Source of the DNA: UBA5796 sp040752455
GTDB taxonomy: Bacteria > Chloroflexota > Anaerolineae > Anaerolineales > Villigracilaceae
Assembly: GCA_049324115.1 (NCBI GenBank)
Contig: JBMOMN010000017.1
Location: 1 to 64,000 of the forward strand
Length of the DNA: 64,000 bases
Reading direction: 5' to 3'
Shown: in pieces, positions 44,671 through 53,900 of the stretch
Position numbering within the stretch: position 1 is the first letter of the stretch
Layout of the letters: every line of letters starts with the position of its first letter
The notes under the pieces: generated by a model
What the model was told of the DNA's origin: nothing
Databases searched by the model: none
The model's input: only the letters and a program-made list of their open reading frames with translations
Program-made: the position numbers and the translations under genes

Positions 44671-45540
44671 ATGAGCCTCCTCGAAAAAATCCTGGCCCAC
44701 AAACGGGATGAGATCGCGGCGCTCGACGCCCGGACCTTGCGCCGCGCCGCCGAGGCGAGTCCCGCGCCCCGGGATTTTCTCGCCGCACTTGGGCGCCGCC
44801 GGAGCGGACTCCACCCGGGCCTGATCGCCGAACTCAAGCGCGCTTCGCCCTCGAAGGGCATCCTCGCCCCGCGCCTCGACCTTTTCCAGGTCGCCGGGAT
44901 CTATGCCGCCAACGGCGCGTCCGCCGTCAGCGTCCTCACCGACGAAAAGTTCTTCCTGGGCAGCCTCGAAACGCTGCAACAATTACGACTCGCCAATTAC
45001 CAGTTGCCACTCTTACGCAAGGATTTCATCCTCCACGAGACGCAGCTCTACGAAACCCGCGCCAACGGGGCCGACGCGGTCCTGCTCATCGCCGCCGCCC
45101 TGCCGGACGACACGCTCTTCGCCGACTTGCACGCCTGCGCCCTCGACCTCGGCCTGACGCCCCTGGTCGAAGTCCACGACGAGGCCGAGACCGAACGGGC
45201 CTTGAAGCTGGAAGGCATCCGGCTGATCGGCATCAACAACCGGGACCTCGCCACCTTCGAAGTCTCGCTCGAGACCAGCGAACGCCTGCGCCCGCTGGTC
45301 CCGGCGGATATCGCGGTCGTGGCCGAGAGCGGCATCTTCACCGCAGCCGACGTCGAACGCCTGGCCGGAGCCAACCTGGACGCGGTCCTGGTCGGCGAGG
45401 CGCTGGTCACAGCCGAAGATATCGGCGCGAAGGTGAGAGAGTTGTCGGGTTTTGATGTCATTGCGAGGGGCGAAAGCCCCGAAGCAATCCTCAATTTAAA
45501 GGAGATTGCTTTGTCGGGAAAGGCACCCTCCTCGCGATGA
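44671..45540 (+). CDS. trpC: Indole-3-glycerol phosphate synthase
   Basis: TIM-barrel enzyme, 289 residues. Seen: ELKRASPSKG near residue 52, VLTDEKFFLGS, LPLLRKDFI, LVEVHDEAE, IGINNRDLATF and VAESGIF, the usual catalytic and phosphate-binding stretches. It begins 3 bp after trpGD and overlaps trpF by 4 bp. The last 28 residues (from about DVIARGESPEAILNL) are encoded by a repeat word and extend past the usual TrpC end; the word also contains the trpF start. Confidence 0.94.
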   Translation: MSLLEKILAHKRDEIAALDARTLRRAAEASPAPRDFLAALGRRRSGLHPGLIAELKRASPSKGILAPRLDLFQVAGIYAANGASAVSVLTDEKFFLGSLETLQQLRLANYQLPLLRKDFILHETQLYETRANGADAVLLIAAALPDDTLFADLHACALDLGLTPLVEVHDEAETERALKLEGIRLIGINNRDLATFEVSLETSERLRPLVPADIAVVAESGIFTAADVERLAGANLDAVLVGEALVTAEDIGAKVRELSGFDVIARGESPEAILNLKEIALSGKAPSSR

Positions 45541-46190
45541 CAATCATCAAAATCTGCGGCATCAAAACCCTGCCCGACGCGCTGGCTGCCATCGAAGCCG
45601 GCGCGGATATTCTCGGATTCAATTTCTATCCCAAAAGTGTGCGTTTCATCGAGACGGATGCCTGCGCTCACATCACATCCGTTTTGAGACGCGATCACCC
45701 GCACATCCGCCTCGTCGGCGTGTTCGTCAACGCACCGGTTGAAGCAGTGAAAAATATCCTCGTCACCTGTTCGCTGGACCTGGCCCAACTGCACGGCGAC
45801 GAAACGCCGGAGACGGTATCCGCTTTCGGCGGCAGGGCGTTCAAAGCCGTCCGCTTATCAACGGATTTCGACACGGATGCGCGGATGGTCACGGACTTCG
45901 CCGGCTCGCGGCGAGACGCGGAACCTGCCATCCTGGTGGATGCCTCCGTCGAGGGCGCTTACGGCGGGACGGGCGTCACCGCAGACTGGTCGGCCGCGGC
46001 GATCCTGGCCTGCCGCCATCCGCTGCTGCTGGCGGGCGGCCTGAACCCGGACAACGTCGCGGCGGCGGTGCGGCAGGTGCGTCCCTGGGGCGTGGACGCG
46101 GCCTCCGGCGTGGAGGCCGGCCCCGGGTCGAAAGATGCGGGCCGGATGAAAGCCTTCGTGCAGGCAGTCCATTCAGAGAGTAGAAAATAG
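45537..46190 (+). CDS. trpF: Phosphoribosylanthranilate isomerase
   Basis: TIM-barrel isomerase of 217 residues. IKICGIKTLPDALAAIEAGAD contains the catalytic Cys near residue 7; LVGVFVN, LAQLHGDE, ILVDASVEGAYGGTG and LLLAGGLNPDNV are conserved, with the Asp of the catalytic pair in LVDAS. The start codon overlaps the trpC stop (ATGA). Residues around STDFDTDARMVTDF come from an acggat word repeat. The final VHSESRK is encoded by a GAGAGTAGAAAATAGAG word, which supplies the stop. Confidence 0.94.
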   Translation: MTIIKICGIKTLPDALAAIEAGADILGFNFYPKSVRFIETDACAHITSVLRRDHPHIRLVGVFVNAPVEAVKNILVTCSLDLAQLHGDETPETVSAFGGRAFKAVRLSTDFDTDARMVTDFAGSRRDAEPAILVDASVEGAYGGTGVTADWSAAAILACRHPLLLAGGLNPDNVAAAVRQVRPWGVDAASGVEAGPGSKDAGRMKAFVQAVHSESRK

Positions 46191-46215
46191 AGAACAGAGA
46201 ACGGTCAATCCAAAT
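46170..46215. repeat. gagagtagaaaatagag word repeat
   Basis: GAGAGTAGAAAATAGAGAACAGAGAAC followed by TGATCACTGCTCACTACTCTC, partly inverted, fills most of the trpF-trpB gap and overlaps the trpF 3' end. A related word is at 31368-31400. Confidence 0.75.
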
Positions 46216-46259
46216 TGATCACTGCTCACTACTCTCCTAATTTCGACCTTCGAGGTTCT

Positions 46260-47456
46260 ATGACAACCAGTTTGTTACCCCACAAATTCGGCCCCTACGG
46301 CGGACAGTTCGTGCCGGAAACGTTGATGCCGGCGCTGATCGAGCTGGAGGCGGCTTTCGTTTCGGCAATGGCCGACCGGGATTTCCGGGCCGGGTACGAC
46401 CGGCTGATGGCCTCGTTCGTCGGGCGGCCGACCCCGATCACTTACGCCCGGCGGCTTTCGGAGCGGCTGGGCGGGGCGCAAATCTATTTGAAGCGCGAAG
46501 ACCTGGCCCACACCGGCGCGCACAAGATCAACAATGCTTTGGGCCAGGCGCTCCTGGCGAAACGGATGGGCAAGCAGCGGATCGTGGCCGAGACGGGGGC
46601 CGGGCAGCACGGCGTGGCCTCGGCGACCGCCGCGTCGTTGCTGGGGCTGGAGTGCGTCGTTTACATGGGCACGGTGGACATCGCCCGCCAGGAGCCGAAC
46701 GTGTTTCGAATGCAGCTCCTGGGGGCGGAGGTGCGCCCGGTCGCTTCGGGGACGCAGACGCTGAAAGACGCCATCAACGAGGCCATCCGGAATTGGGTGA
46801 CGAACGTGCGGGACACGCACTATTTACTCGGTTCGGCGCTGGGGCCGCACCCCTACCCGAGGATGGTGCGCGAGTTCCAGTCGGTGATCGGGCGGGAGGC
46901 GCGGGAGCAAATGTTGATGGACGCCGGGCGGCTGCCGGATACGGTCATCGCCTGCGTGGGCGGCGGCTCGAACGCCATCGGCATCTTCAGCGCCTTCGTG
47001 GACGACGCGGCGGTGGAACTGATCGGCGTGGAAGCGGGCGGGGAGGGCATCCCGTCCGGCAGGCACGCGGCCCGCTTTGGCGACCCGTCGAAGGGGCGGG
47101 TGGGCGTGATCCACGGGACGCGCACCTACGTGCTGCAAGACACTGACGGGCAGATCGCCGAGACCTATTCCGTTTCCGCCGGGCTGGACTACGCTGCGGT
47201 CGGGCCGGAACACGCCCTGCTGCGGGACACCGAACGCGCCTTCTACACCTCCGCCACCGACGAGGAAGCCCTGGCCGCCTTTTCGCTGCTGTGCCGGACC
47301 GAAGGCATCATCCCTGCCCTGGAATCGTCCCATGCGGTGGCCGAGGCAGCCAGGCGCGCCCCGAAGATGAGGAAAGACCAGGTGATCCTGGTCAACCTGT
47401 CGGGGCGGGGCGACAAGGATTTGAATACGGTGATTAGCGAGATAAATAGAGATTAG
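46260..47456 (+). CDS. trpB: Tryptophan synthase beta chain
   Basis: PLP enzyme that joins indole and serine, 398 residues. GPYGGQFVPETLMPAL, the PLP lysine in LKREDLAHTGAHKINNALGQ, ETGAGQHGVASAT, GGGSNAIGIF and LSGRGDKD are all present; this is the TrpB1 type that pairs with TrpA. The ATG at 46260 fits the family; an in-frame ATG at 46215 only adds repeat residues. The ribosome site (CGAGG) is weak. Confidence 0.95.
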   Translation: MTTSLLPHKFGPYGGQFVPETLMPALIELEAAFVSAMADRDFRAGYDRLMASFVGRPTPITYARRLSERLGGAQIYLKREDLAHTGAHKINNALGQALLAKRMGKQRIVAETGAGQHGVASATAASLLGLECVVYMGTVDIARQEPNVFRMQLLGAEVRPVASGTQTLKDAINEAIRNWVTNVRDTHYLLGSALGPHPYPRMVREFQSVIGREAREQMLMDAGRLPDTVIACVGGGSNAIGIFSAFVDDAAVELIGVEAGGEGIPSGRHAARFGDPSKGRVGVIHGTRTYVLQDTDGQIAETYSVSAGLDYAAVGPEHALLRDTERAFYTSATDEEALAAFSLLCRTEGIIPALESSHAVAEAARRAPKMRKDQVILVNLSGRGDKDLNTVISEINRD

Positions 47457-47525
47457 AGACTGGAGATTGGTCGAGGGGCAAGCAAGCCATTTTGCCCAGT
47501 CTCCAGTCCCCAATCTCCGAAATAC
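47446..47525. repeat. gagattagagactgg inverted repeat
   Basis: GAGATTAGAGACTGGAGATTGG and CCAGTCTCCAGTCCCCAATCTC are inverted around a core at about 47475-47495, filling the trpB-trpA gap. Confidence 0.85.
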
Positions 47526-47534
47526 GAGGCGATT

Positions 47535-48305
47535 ATGAGCAGAATTGACAACGCTTTCAAGAACGTCCCCATCTTCATGCCTTATTTCCCGCTGGGGTAT
47601 CCCGACCTTGAGACCTCGATTGACGTGATCGAGGCGCTGGCCCAAAACGGCGCAGACCTGATCGAGGTGGGCCTGTCCTTCTCGGACCCGCTGGCCGACG
47701 GGCCGGTGATCCAGAAGGCGACCCAGACCGCGCTGGAAAACGGGATTACGGTCGGGAAGTCGCTCCAGGCCGTGGCCGAACTGCGGCGGCGCGGCGTAAG
47801 CCTCCCGCTGGTGCTGATGGGCTACTACAACCCGATCCTGGCCTACGGCTTGGATGGATTCGTGGGCGAGGCCCGGTCAGCCGGGGCGGACGGCTTCATC
47901 ATTCCCGACCTGCCGCCGGAGGAAGCCGGAGAGTTCGATTCCCTGACCGGGGACCTGCCCCTGGTCCGAATGCTGGCTCCCACCACCCCGCCGGCGCGCA
48001 TGGAAAAGGTCGCGCGCGGCGCGAAGGGATTCATCTACCTGGTCAGCGTGACGGGTGTGACCGGGGCGCGGGGATCGTTGGCCGATGGGCTGGGCGCGCT
48101 GATCGCCAGTGTACGCCAACATGCCTCCGTGCCGGTGTGCGTGGGATTCGGCATCGGCACACCCGATCAGGCCCGGACGGTCGGCGCGCTGGCGGACGGG
48201 GTGATCGTCGGCTCGGCCTGCGTGCGCGCCGTCGGCGAAAGCAGGAGGCCGGTCGAGGCGGCGCGGGCGTTTGCCAGGGATTTTTCGGAGGCGCTGGGAA
48301 GATAG
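47535..48305 (+). CDS. trpA: Tryptophan synthase alpha chain
   Basis: Cleaves indole-glycerol phosphate; 256 residues. FMPYFPLGYPDLETSIDVIEAL with the catalytic Glu in GADLIEVGLSFSDPLADGP near residue 47, the catalytic Asp in GADGFIIPDLPPEEA, and VGFGIGTPDQA with ADGVIVGSA for phosphate binding. It closes the trp operon, which therefore encodes all activities from chorismate to tryptophan. Confidence 0.95.
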   Translation: MSRIDNAFKNVPIFMPYFPLGYPDLETSIDVIEALAQNGADLIEVGLSFSDPLADGPVIQKATQTALENGITVGKSLQAVAELRRRGVSLPLVLMGYYNPILAYGLDGFVGEARSAGADGFIIPDLPPEEAGEFDSLTGDLPLVRMLAPTTPPARMEKVARGAKGFIYLVSVTGVTGARGSLADGLGALIASVRQHASVPVCVGFGIGTPDQARTVGALADGVIVGSACVRAVGESRRPVEAARAFARDFSEALGR

Positions 48306-48361
48306 GTCCAATCCGCTTGAATCGAGCAACCTCGAAGGTTAACCCCCGTAAATCGTCTAGA

Positions 48362-49354
48362 ATGCGCGAAAAAACACAAGCTGCGGCAAGGAAATATTCG
48401 AGGAAACAAATGGACAGGCAAGCTCTCTCAAGCGGCCAATTGGCAGCGGCCATTACCAAAGCAGCCAGCAAACAGACCTATTACACGATCCGGCTTTTCG
48501 CGGACCGCGCCCGTGCCATGGACGCGTTCCGGGCTTACGGATACTTCCGCTGGGTGGACGATGTCCTCGACGCGGAAGCAGGCCCGGGTCCGGGGATGAT
48601 CGCTTTCGCCAACCGCCAGAAGTCCCTGTTGGACTCCTGTTATCGCGGCGAAACCCCTGATGACCTGTGCGCCGAGGAGCGGATGCTGGTGGACCTCGTC
48701 CGCAACGACACTGAAAAGAACAGCGGGCTGCAAACTTACCTGCGCAACATGATGGAGGTGATGCTCTTCGATGCCGGGCGGCGCGGGCAGGTCATCTCGC
48801 AGGCCGAATTGTCCGAATATTCCCACAAGCTGGCGAAGGCGGTCACGGAAGCGTTGTACCATTTCATCGGCCACGACGATCCCTCACCCTGCCACGAGGC
48901 GCGTTACCTGGCCGTGACCGCAGCCCACATCACCCACATGCTGAGGGATGCGGTTGAAGACGCCGGGGACGGGTATTTCAACATCCCTCGCGAGGTCCTC
49001 GCGCTGCGCGGGATTTCGCCGCAGGACGTCACGAGCCGGGCCTACCGTGAATGGGTCCGTGAAAGGGTCCAGTTGGCGCGCAGGTATTTCAAAAGAGGCA
49101 GGCAATGCACCGCGCAGGTGAAGAACTGGCGCTGCCGCCTGGCCGGTTTCGCTTACGCGGCGCGCTTCGAATGGATGCTGCGCGCCATCGAACGGGACAA
49201 CTATTGCCTGCGCCCCGAGTATCCCGAACGGAAAAGCCTGGGAGCCGCTTTGTGGATGGGGTGGCTGACCCTGACCTCCGTGCTGGCTTCGCTGTGGGCA
49301 ACGAGTCAGCCGCGCAAATTCCTCCGGCAGCCTGTACGGATCGAGAAAAGGTAA
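48362..49354 (+). CDS. crtB: Phytoene/squalene synthase family protein
   Basis: Trans-isoprenyl diphosphate condensing enzyme, 330 residues from 48362 or 314 from the ATG at 48410. The first Asp-rich motif reads RWVDDVLDAEA and the second MLRDAVEDAGDGYFNIPRE. A C-terminal hydrophobic stretch (AALWMGWLTLTSVLASLWAT) suggests membrane anchoring, as in HpnC/D or squalene synthases. A -10-like TAGAAT overlaps the 48362 ATG, so 48410 may be the true start if that promoter is real. Its partner gene 14 bp downstream is a CrtI-type desaturase, making a carotenoid precursor role likely. Confidence 0.82.
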   Translation: MREKTQAAARKYSRKQMDRQALSSGQLAAAITKAASKQTYYTIRLFADRARAMDAFRAYGYFRWVDDVLDAEAGPGPGMIAFANRQKSLLDSCYRGETPDDLCAEERMLVDLVRNDTEKNSGLQTYLRNMMEVMLFDAGRRGQVISQAELSEYSHKLAKAVTEALYHFIGHDDPSPCHEARYLAVTAAHITHMLRDAVEDAGDGYFNIPREVLALRGISPQDVTSRAYREWVRERVQLARRYFKRGRQCTAQVKNWRCRLAGFAYAARFEWMLRAIERDNYCLRPEYPERKSLGAALWMGWLTLTSVLASLWATSQPRKFLRQPVRIEKR

Positions 49355-49368
49355 ACTTGGGAAGAAAA

Positions 49369-50850
49369 ATGGAAACGAAAAACGTAATCGTCATCGGGGC
49401 AGGCATCGGCGGGATCACCGCCGCCATCCACCTTGCGAAACACGGCGCGCACGTGACCGTGGTCGAGAAGAACACCCGTCCGGGAGGGCGCTGTGACCGG
49501 ATCAGCCGCGAGGGACACCACTTCGACACCGGTCCCACGCTGCTGGTCATGCCCCTGCTCTACGAAGCGGAATTTGCCGCCCTGGGCGCGTCCATGCGCG
49601 ACATGCTGGACCTGCAGCGGGTTGACCCGACCTATCACCTGGTCTTCGATGATGGCAGCCAACTGGCCCTGACCTCCGACCTGAACGCCATGCGGGAGCA
49701 GCTCGAAGCCTTCGAGAGTGGCAGCTTTCCGGGCCTGCTGCGCTACCTGGACGAGGGACACCGCCACTATCATCTCGGCATCGAGAAGCTGGTCCGCCCC
49801 GATTTCCGCAAGGCGTCCGATTTCTTCAAATTCAGCAACCTGCCCCTGCTCCGGCAGGTCAAGCCGCTGGTGAAGCACTACGCCAACATGTCGAGGTACT
49901 TCGACGACCCGCGCCTCAAGGCGGCGTTCACCTTCCAGGATGTCTACATGGGGTTGAGTCCGTTCGAGGCGCCGGCCACCTTCTCGATGATGCCCTACAC
50001 CGAACTGGCGCACGGCGTCTGGTATCCGCGCGGCGGGATGTATCAAATCGTCGAGGCGCTCATGGCGCTGGCGCGGGAGGCCGGGGTGGAGTTCAGCTTC
50101 GATTCGACGGTGGAGCAGATCGAAGTCAACCGGAGCCGCGCCCGCGGCGTGACAGTGGACGGTCAACGCCTCGAAGCGGATGCGGTCCTGGCCAACGCCG
50201 ACCTCCCCTACGTTTACCAAAACCTGCTGCCGCAGGACGGGCGGGTCGAAAAGCTGGACCGCAAGCGGTATTCCTGCTCGGTCATCAGCTTTTTCTGGGG
50301 ATTGGACAAGACGTTCGAGGGGCTCGCCCCGCACACGCTCTTCCTGGCCGACGACTACCGCGAGAATTTCGACAGCATCATCCGGGACCTGGGCCTGCCC
50401 GCCAATCCCAGTCTTTACGTCCACGCCCCGGCCCGGCTCGACCCGTCCATGGCCCCCGAGGGCGAAGACACCCTGATCGCCATCGTGCCGGTCGGGCACC
50501 TGTCTGCGAACGGCGATCAGGACTGGGCCGGGTTGCGGGACGCGGCGCGCACGCACGTTTTCCGCCGCCTGGCTTCCATCGGGATCAGCGACCTCGAGGC
50601 GCACATCAAGTTCGAGACCAGCTTCACCCCGCTCTCGTGGCGCAAACGCTACAACCTGGCGAAAGGCTCCACCCACGGGCTGTGCCACAACCTGGCCCAG
50701 TTGGGCTACTTCCGCCCGGACATGCAGCACCCGCGCTATCGCAATCTGTATTTCACGGGGGCCAGCACCCGCCCGGGCACGGGCATGCCGACCGCCATGG
50801 TCTCCGGCCGCCAGTCGGCGCAGCGGATTTTGGACGATTTGCAGATGTAG
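49369..50850 (+). CDS. crtI: CrtI-type phytoene desaturase/dehydrogenase
   Basis: FAD-dependent desaturase, 493 residues. The dinucleotide motif is VIVIGAGIGGITAAIHLAKHGAHVTVVEK at the N-terminus, followed by RPGGRCDRI; the C-terminal FAD motif is LYFTGASTRPGTGMPTAMVSGRQSAQRI. YPRGGMYQIVEAL matches CrtI relatives. Desaturation steps and whether C30 or C40 substrates are used cannot be read from sequence. A strong terminator follows at 50868. Confidence 0.9.
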   Translation: METKNVIVIGAGIGGITAAIHLAKHGAHVTVVEKNTRPGGRCDRISREGHHFDTGPTLLVMPLLYEAEFAALGASMRDMLDLQRVDPTYHLVFDDGSQLALTSDLNAMREQLEAFESGSFPGLLRYLDEGHRHYHLGIEKLVRPDFRKASDFFKFSNLPLLRQVKPLVKHYANMSRYFDDPRLKAAFTFQDVYMGLSPFEAPATFSMMPYTELAHGVWYPRGGMYQIVEALMALAREAGVEFSFDSTVEQIEVNRSRARGVTVDGQRLEADAVLANADLPYVYQNLLPQDGRVEKLDRKRYSCSVISFFWGLDKTFEGLAPHTLFLADDYRENFDSIIRDLGLPANPSLYVHAPARLDPSMAPEGEDTLIAIVPVGHLSANGDQDWAGLRDAARTHVFRRLASIGISDLEAHIKFETSFTPLSWRKRYNLAKGSTHGLCHNLAQLGYFRPDMQHPRYRNLYFTGASTRPGTGMPTAMVSGRQSAQRILDDLQM

Positions 50851-50867
50851 TCTATTCGGGATAAAAG

Positions 50868-50899
50868 CAGCCCGCAGGTTTTCCTGCGGGCTGTTTTTT
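50868..50899 (+). terminator. Terminator of the crt unit
   Basis: CAGCCCGCAGG (50868-50878), loop TTTT, CCTGCGGGCTG (50883-50893), then a T run at 50894-50899. On the minus strand the repeat-protein gene ends just to the right. Confidence 0.93.
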
Positions 50900-50964
50900 A
50901 GTTCGTGACTTGCGGAACACTTCTCTACGGGACGTAATCCCTCCGTAAACTACGGGATACTCCC

Positions 50965-53900
50965 CTACGGTACGTAATACTCGATGATCAACTGCGGGCG
51001 CGAGGCGGCCGTGGCGTTGCCGCTGTACAGGCTGAGGAAGTTCGCCACGCCGTTGTTGTTGTTGTCCAGCTTGAAGCGCAGCCGGATCTGGGTCAGACCG
51101 CCGCTCGAGGCCAGCTTGTTGATGTAGGCTTTGCCGGCTGTCAGGTTGATCGAATACCAGCCGCTGACCACGGTCGGCTTGAACGGGCCGTAGGTCTTGC
51201 TGGCCGCAGTCTTGAAGTCGGTGGTTTGCAAGGCCGACGTGCCGAGGATGCCCTTCTTGATGTCCACCATGAAGCCCTGGAATGCCGTGACCGGGTTGCC
51301 GCCGCCGGTGATGCCCTGCTTCTTGACTTTGAGGGTGATCTTGGTGATGACGGCGTTGTCCGGCAGGCTGGAGGTGTTGAAGGACAGGATGCTGCGGTAC
51401 TGCTTCTTCAGTTTGTCGTCGCCCAGGCGCAGGACCGAGGTGGAATTCTTGCTGCCGCCGGTGTTCGCGTTCTGGCTCTTTTCCAGCACCCAGCCGTCCT
51501 GCGCGGCGATCGAATTGAAGGTGACGTTCTTGTCCACCGTGTAGGTTTGCCCGCCGGTGTACCCGCCGTTGAGCGGGTTGAGGGCCGCATCCTTGATGCT
51601 GTTGTCGTCCAGCACGTTCAGGCGGAGGGTGCCGTTGCCGCTGCCGGTGTTGACCGAAACGGTGTAGGTCGCGCCGGTCCCGGTCACGCTGGCGACCGAT
51701 GCGCCGGTGATGGAACCCGTCTTGGTCAGCGAGAAGTCGGTCTTGTCCACGCCGGTGACGCTTTCGGAGAATTTGACCGTGAACTTCACGCTGGCCCGGG
51801 CGGTGGGGCTGGGGTTGACGCGCGTGCTGGAAGACACTTTGGGCGCGACCTTGTCCACCGTGTAGCTCTCCCCGGCAGTGTACCCGCCGCCGAGCGGGTT
51901 GAGGTCGGCATCCTTGATGGTATCGTCGTCGAGGACGTTCAACTTGAGCGTCCCGCTGCCGGTCCCGGTGCTGACGGTGACGGTGTAGGTCGCCCCCGAG
52001 CCGGCAACCGTCGAAACGGCGGCCCCGGTCACGGTCGGGCTGAGGGAGAAGTCGGTCTTGTCCACGCCTGTCACCGCTTCGGAGAACGTGACCGTGAACT
52101 GGACGCTGGTCCGCTTCGTCGGGCTGGCGTGGACCCGCACGCTGGAGACCACGCTGGGTCCCGGCGGGGGCAGGATGATGGTCGCATCAACGTAGGGGCC
52201 GTATTTCCCGTCGTTATCCTTGATTGCCACCCGCCAATAGTACGTGAACCCGGTGGCATAAACCTTGGTGGGGGTATAGCGGGTGCTGTCGGTTTCTATC
52301 GTCTCATAACCCGGCGAGAAAGTTGGGAATTGCGAAACTTCCAGCTTGTATCTTGCCGCGCCGTTGACCGGCGTCCAGACAAAGGTGGGTGTGCTGGTGA
52401 CGGTTTCGCCGTTGGGCGGGCTGACCAGGGTCGTGACCGGGTATTGTTTGGTGAACGTCTCGTAAGGGCTGTAACCTCCCAAATCGCCGTCGCCATCCAG
52501 GATTGCCACGCGCCAGTAGTATTGGCCGTCATCGTATCCCTTGATCGGCGTCCAGGAGCTTTGTTCTGTGTCAATGGAGTCGAAAATGGCTGAGAATGTG
52601 GGGTCCTTGCTCACCTGGACCCGGTACTTCCAGGCAGCCAGGACCGGATCGCCCGACGGGGAGTCCATTATCAGGGGTGTCCAGTATAACGTCGGGGCGC
52701 GCCCGACGACGCCCGAGGGGATATGACCCAGGCCGGCCGGCGCAGGCAAAGCCAGCGTGAAACTTTGGTTGGAAGTCCAGTTATTGATCACGCCGCCGTA
52801 ACGGTTGGCGCGCACACGCCAGTAATAGGTGGCATTGGCCAGGGTGCTGGTATGGGTGTAGGAGTTCTGCCTGGTGGTGGTGCTGATCGCCGGGGAAGCA
52901 AAATTCGGGTCATCGTCCACCTGCAGTTCGTAGTGCTGCGCCCCTTCGACCCTATCCCAGGTGAAGGTCGGTGTGGCAAACGTGACCGAGGTCTGGAGAT
53001 TTTGCGGAATGAACCCCTGGCGCTCGAAGCGCCAGCCCTGGCTCCAGGCTCCGTTGGGAAGAGTACCGCCGACCCGGTAACGAGGCTGGATGCGCCAGTA
53101 GTAGGTATTATCGCCATTGAAGTCGTCCCCCCAGGAATGGGATGACATTGCGTAATAGGCCCCGGTGGATGTCAGGGTATATGTGGCGACCTCAGTGGTA
53201 AATAGCGGGTCCAGGTAAGCTTTCATATACGCGCCGGACCACGGGGCCAGGACGGGCCAATCCCAGAAGAAGGGCAGGACCGAGGGGTATGTGGTGGGGT
53301 CCACCCCGGCGTCGTTGGGCGGGGCGACCAGGTTCATCCGCTCGGTGACGTTGGCGAAACGGCTGACCGGGCCGGGTCCGGGGACGCTCGCGTCCGAAGG
53401 GACCGAATCCTGCGGCTCGCCGCTTCCGGCGGGCAAGCTGAGCAGGGAAACGGCATAGCTGCCGGTCGTATCCTGGTAGCCGATGGCGGTGTTGGGCAGT
53501 TCGAGTTCGACGTAGCCGCTGTTGTAATAGATAGCCCCGCCTATATCGCTAAGGACGTTTACAGTATCCCAACCGCTGCCGTTCCAGCGATAGAGATGGA
53601 CCCGGTTGGCTGCGAAAGCGCCCGCTTCCTGGAAGACGTAAACGGCATACTCGGGCCGGAAGGCTGCGACGGTCGTTACCGTATAACTTTTGGCGTCGAA
53701 GGTCGCGCCCGAAGCGTACTGGTGGTCGAGGTCCAGGTAGAGCGCATACGTGACATTCTTGCCGGGCGCGGGCGGGACGTGGAAACCAAAATACCAGTAA
53801 GTATCCGCCTGGCGGACCTGGAGGCTGGTTACGTCATAGTCGGGGTCGGCCACGTCGCTGGCCGGGTCGGAGCCGATCTGCAGCCGGTTGCCGGCATCGC

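Noticed and set aside
44985..45015. Word-repeat insertion in TrpC (ANYQLPLLRK region)
   Set aside because: The DNA resembles the CCAATTACC word, but the peptide matches the length and LPLLRKDFI pattern of TrpC, so no insertion is needed.
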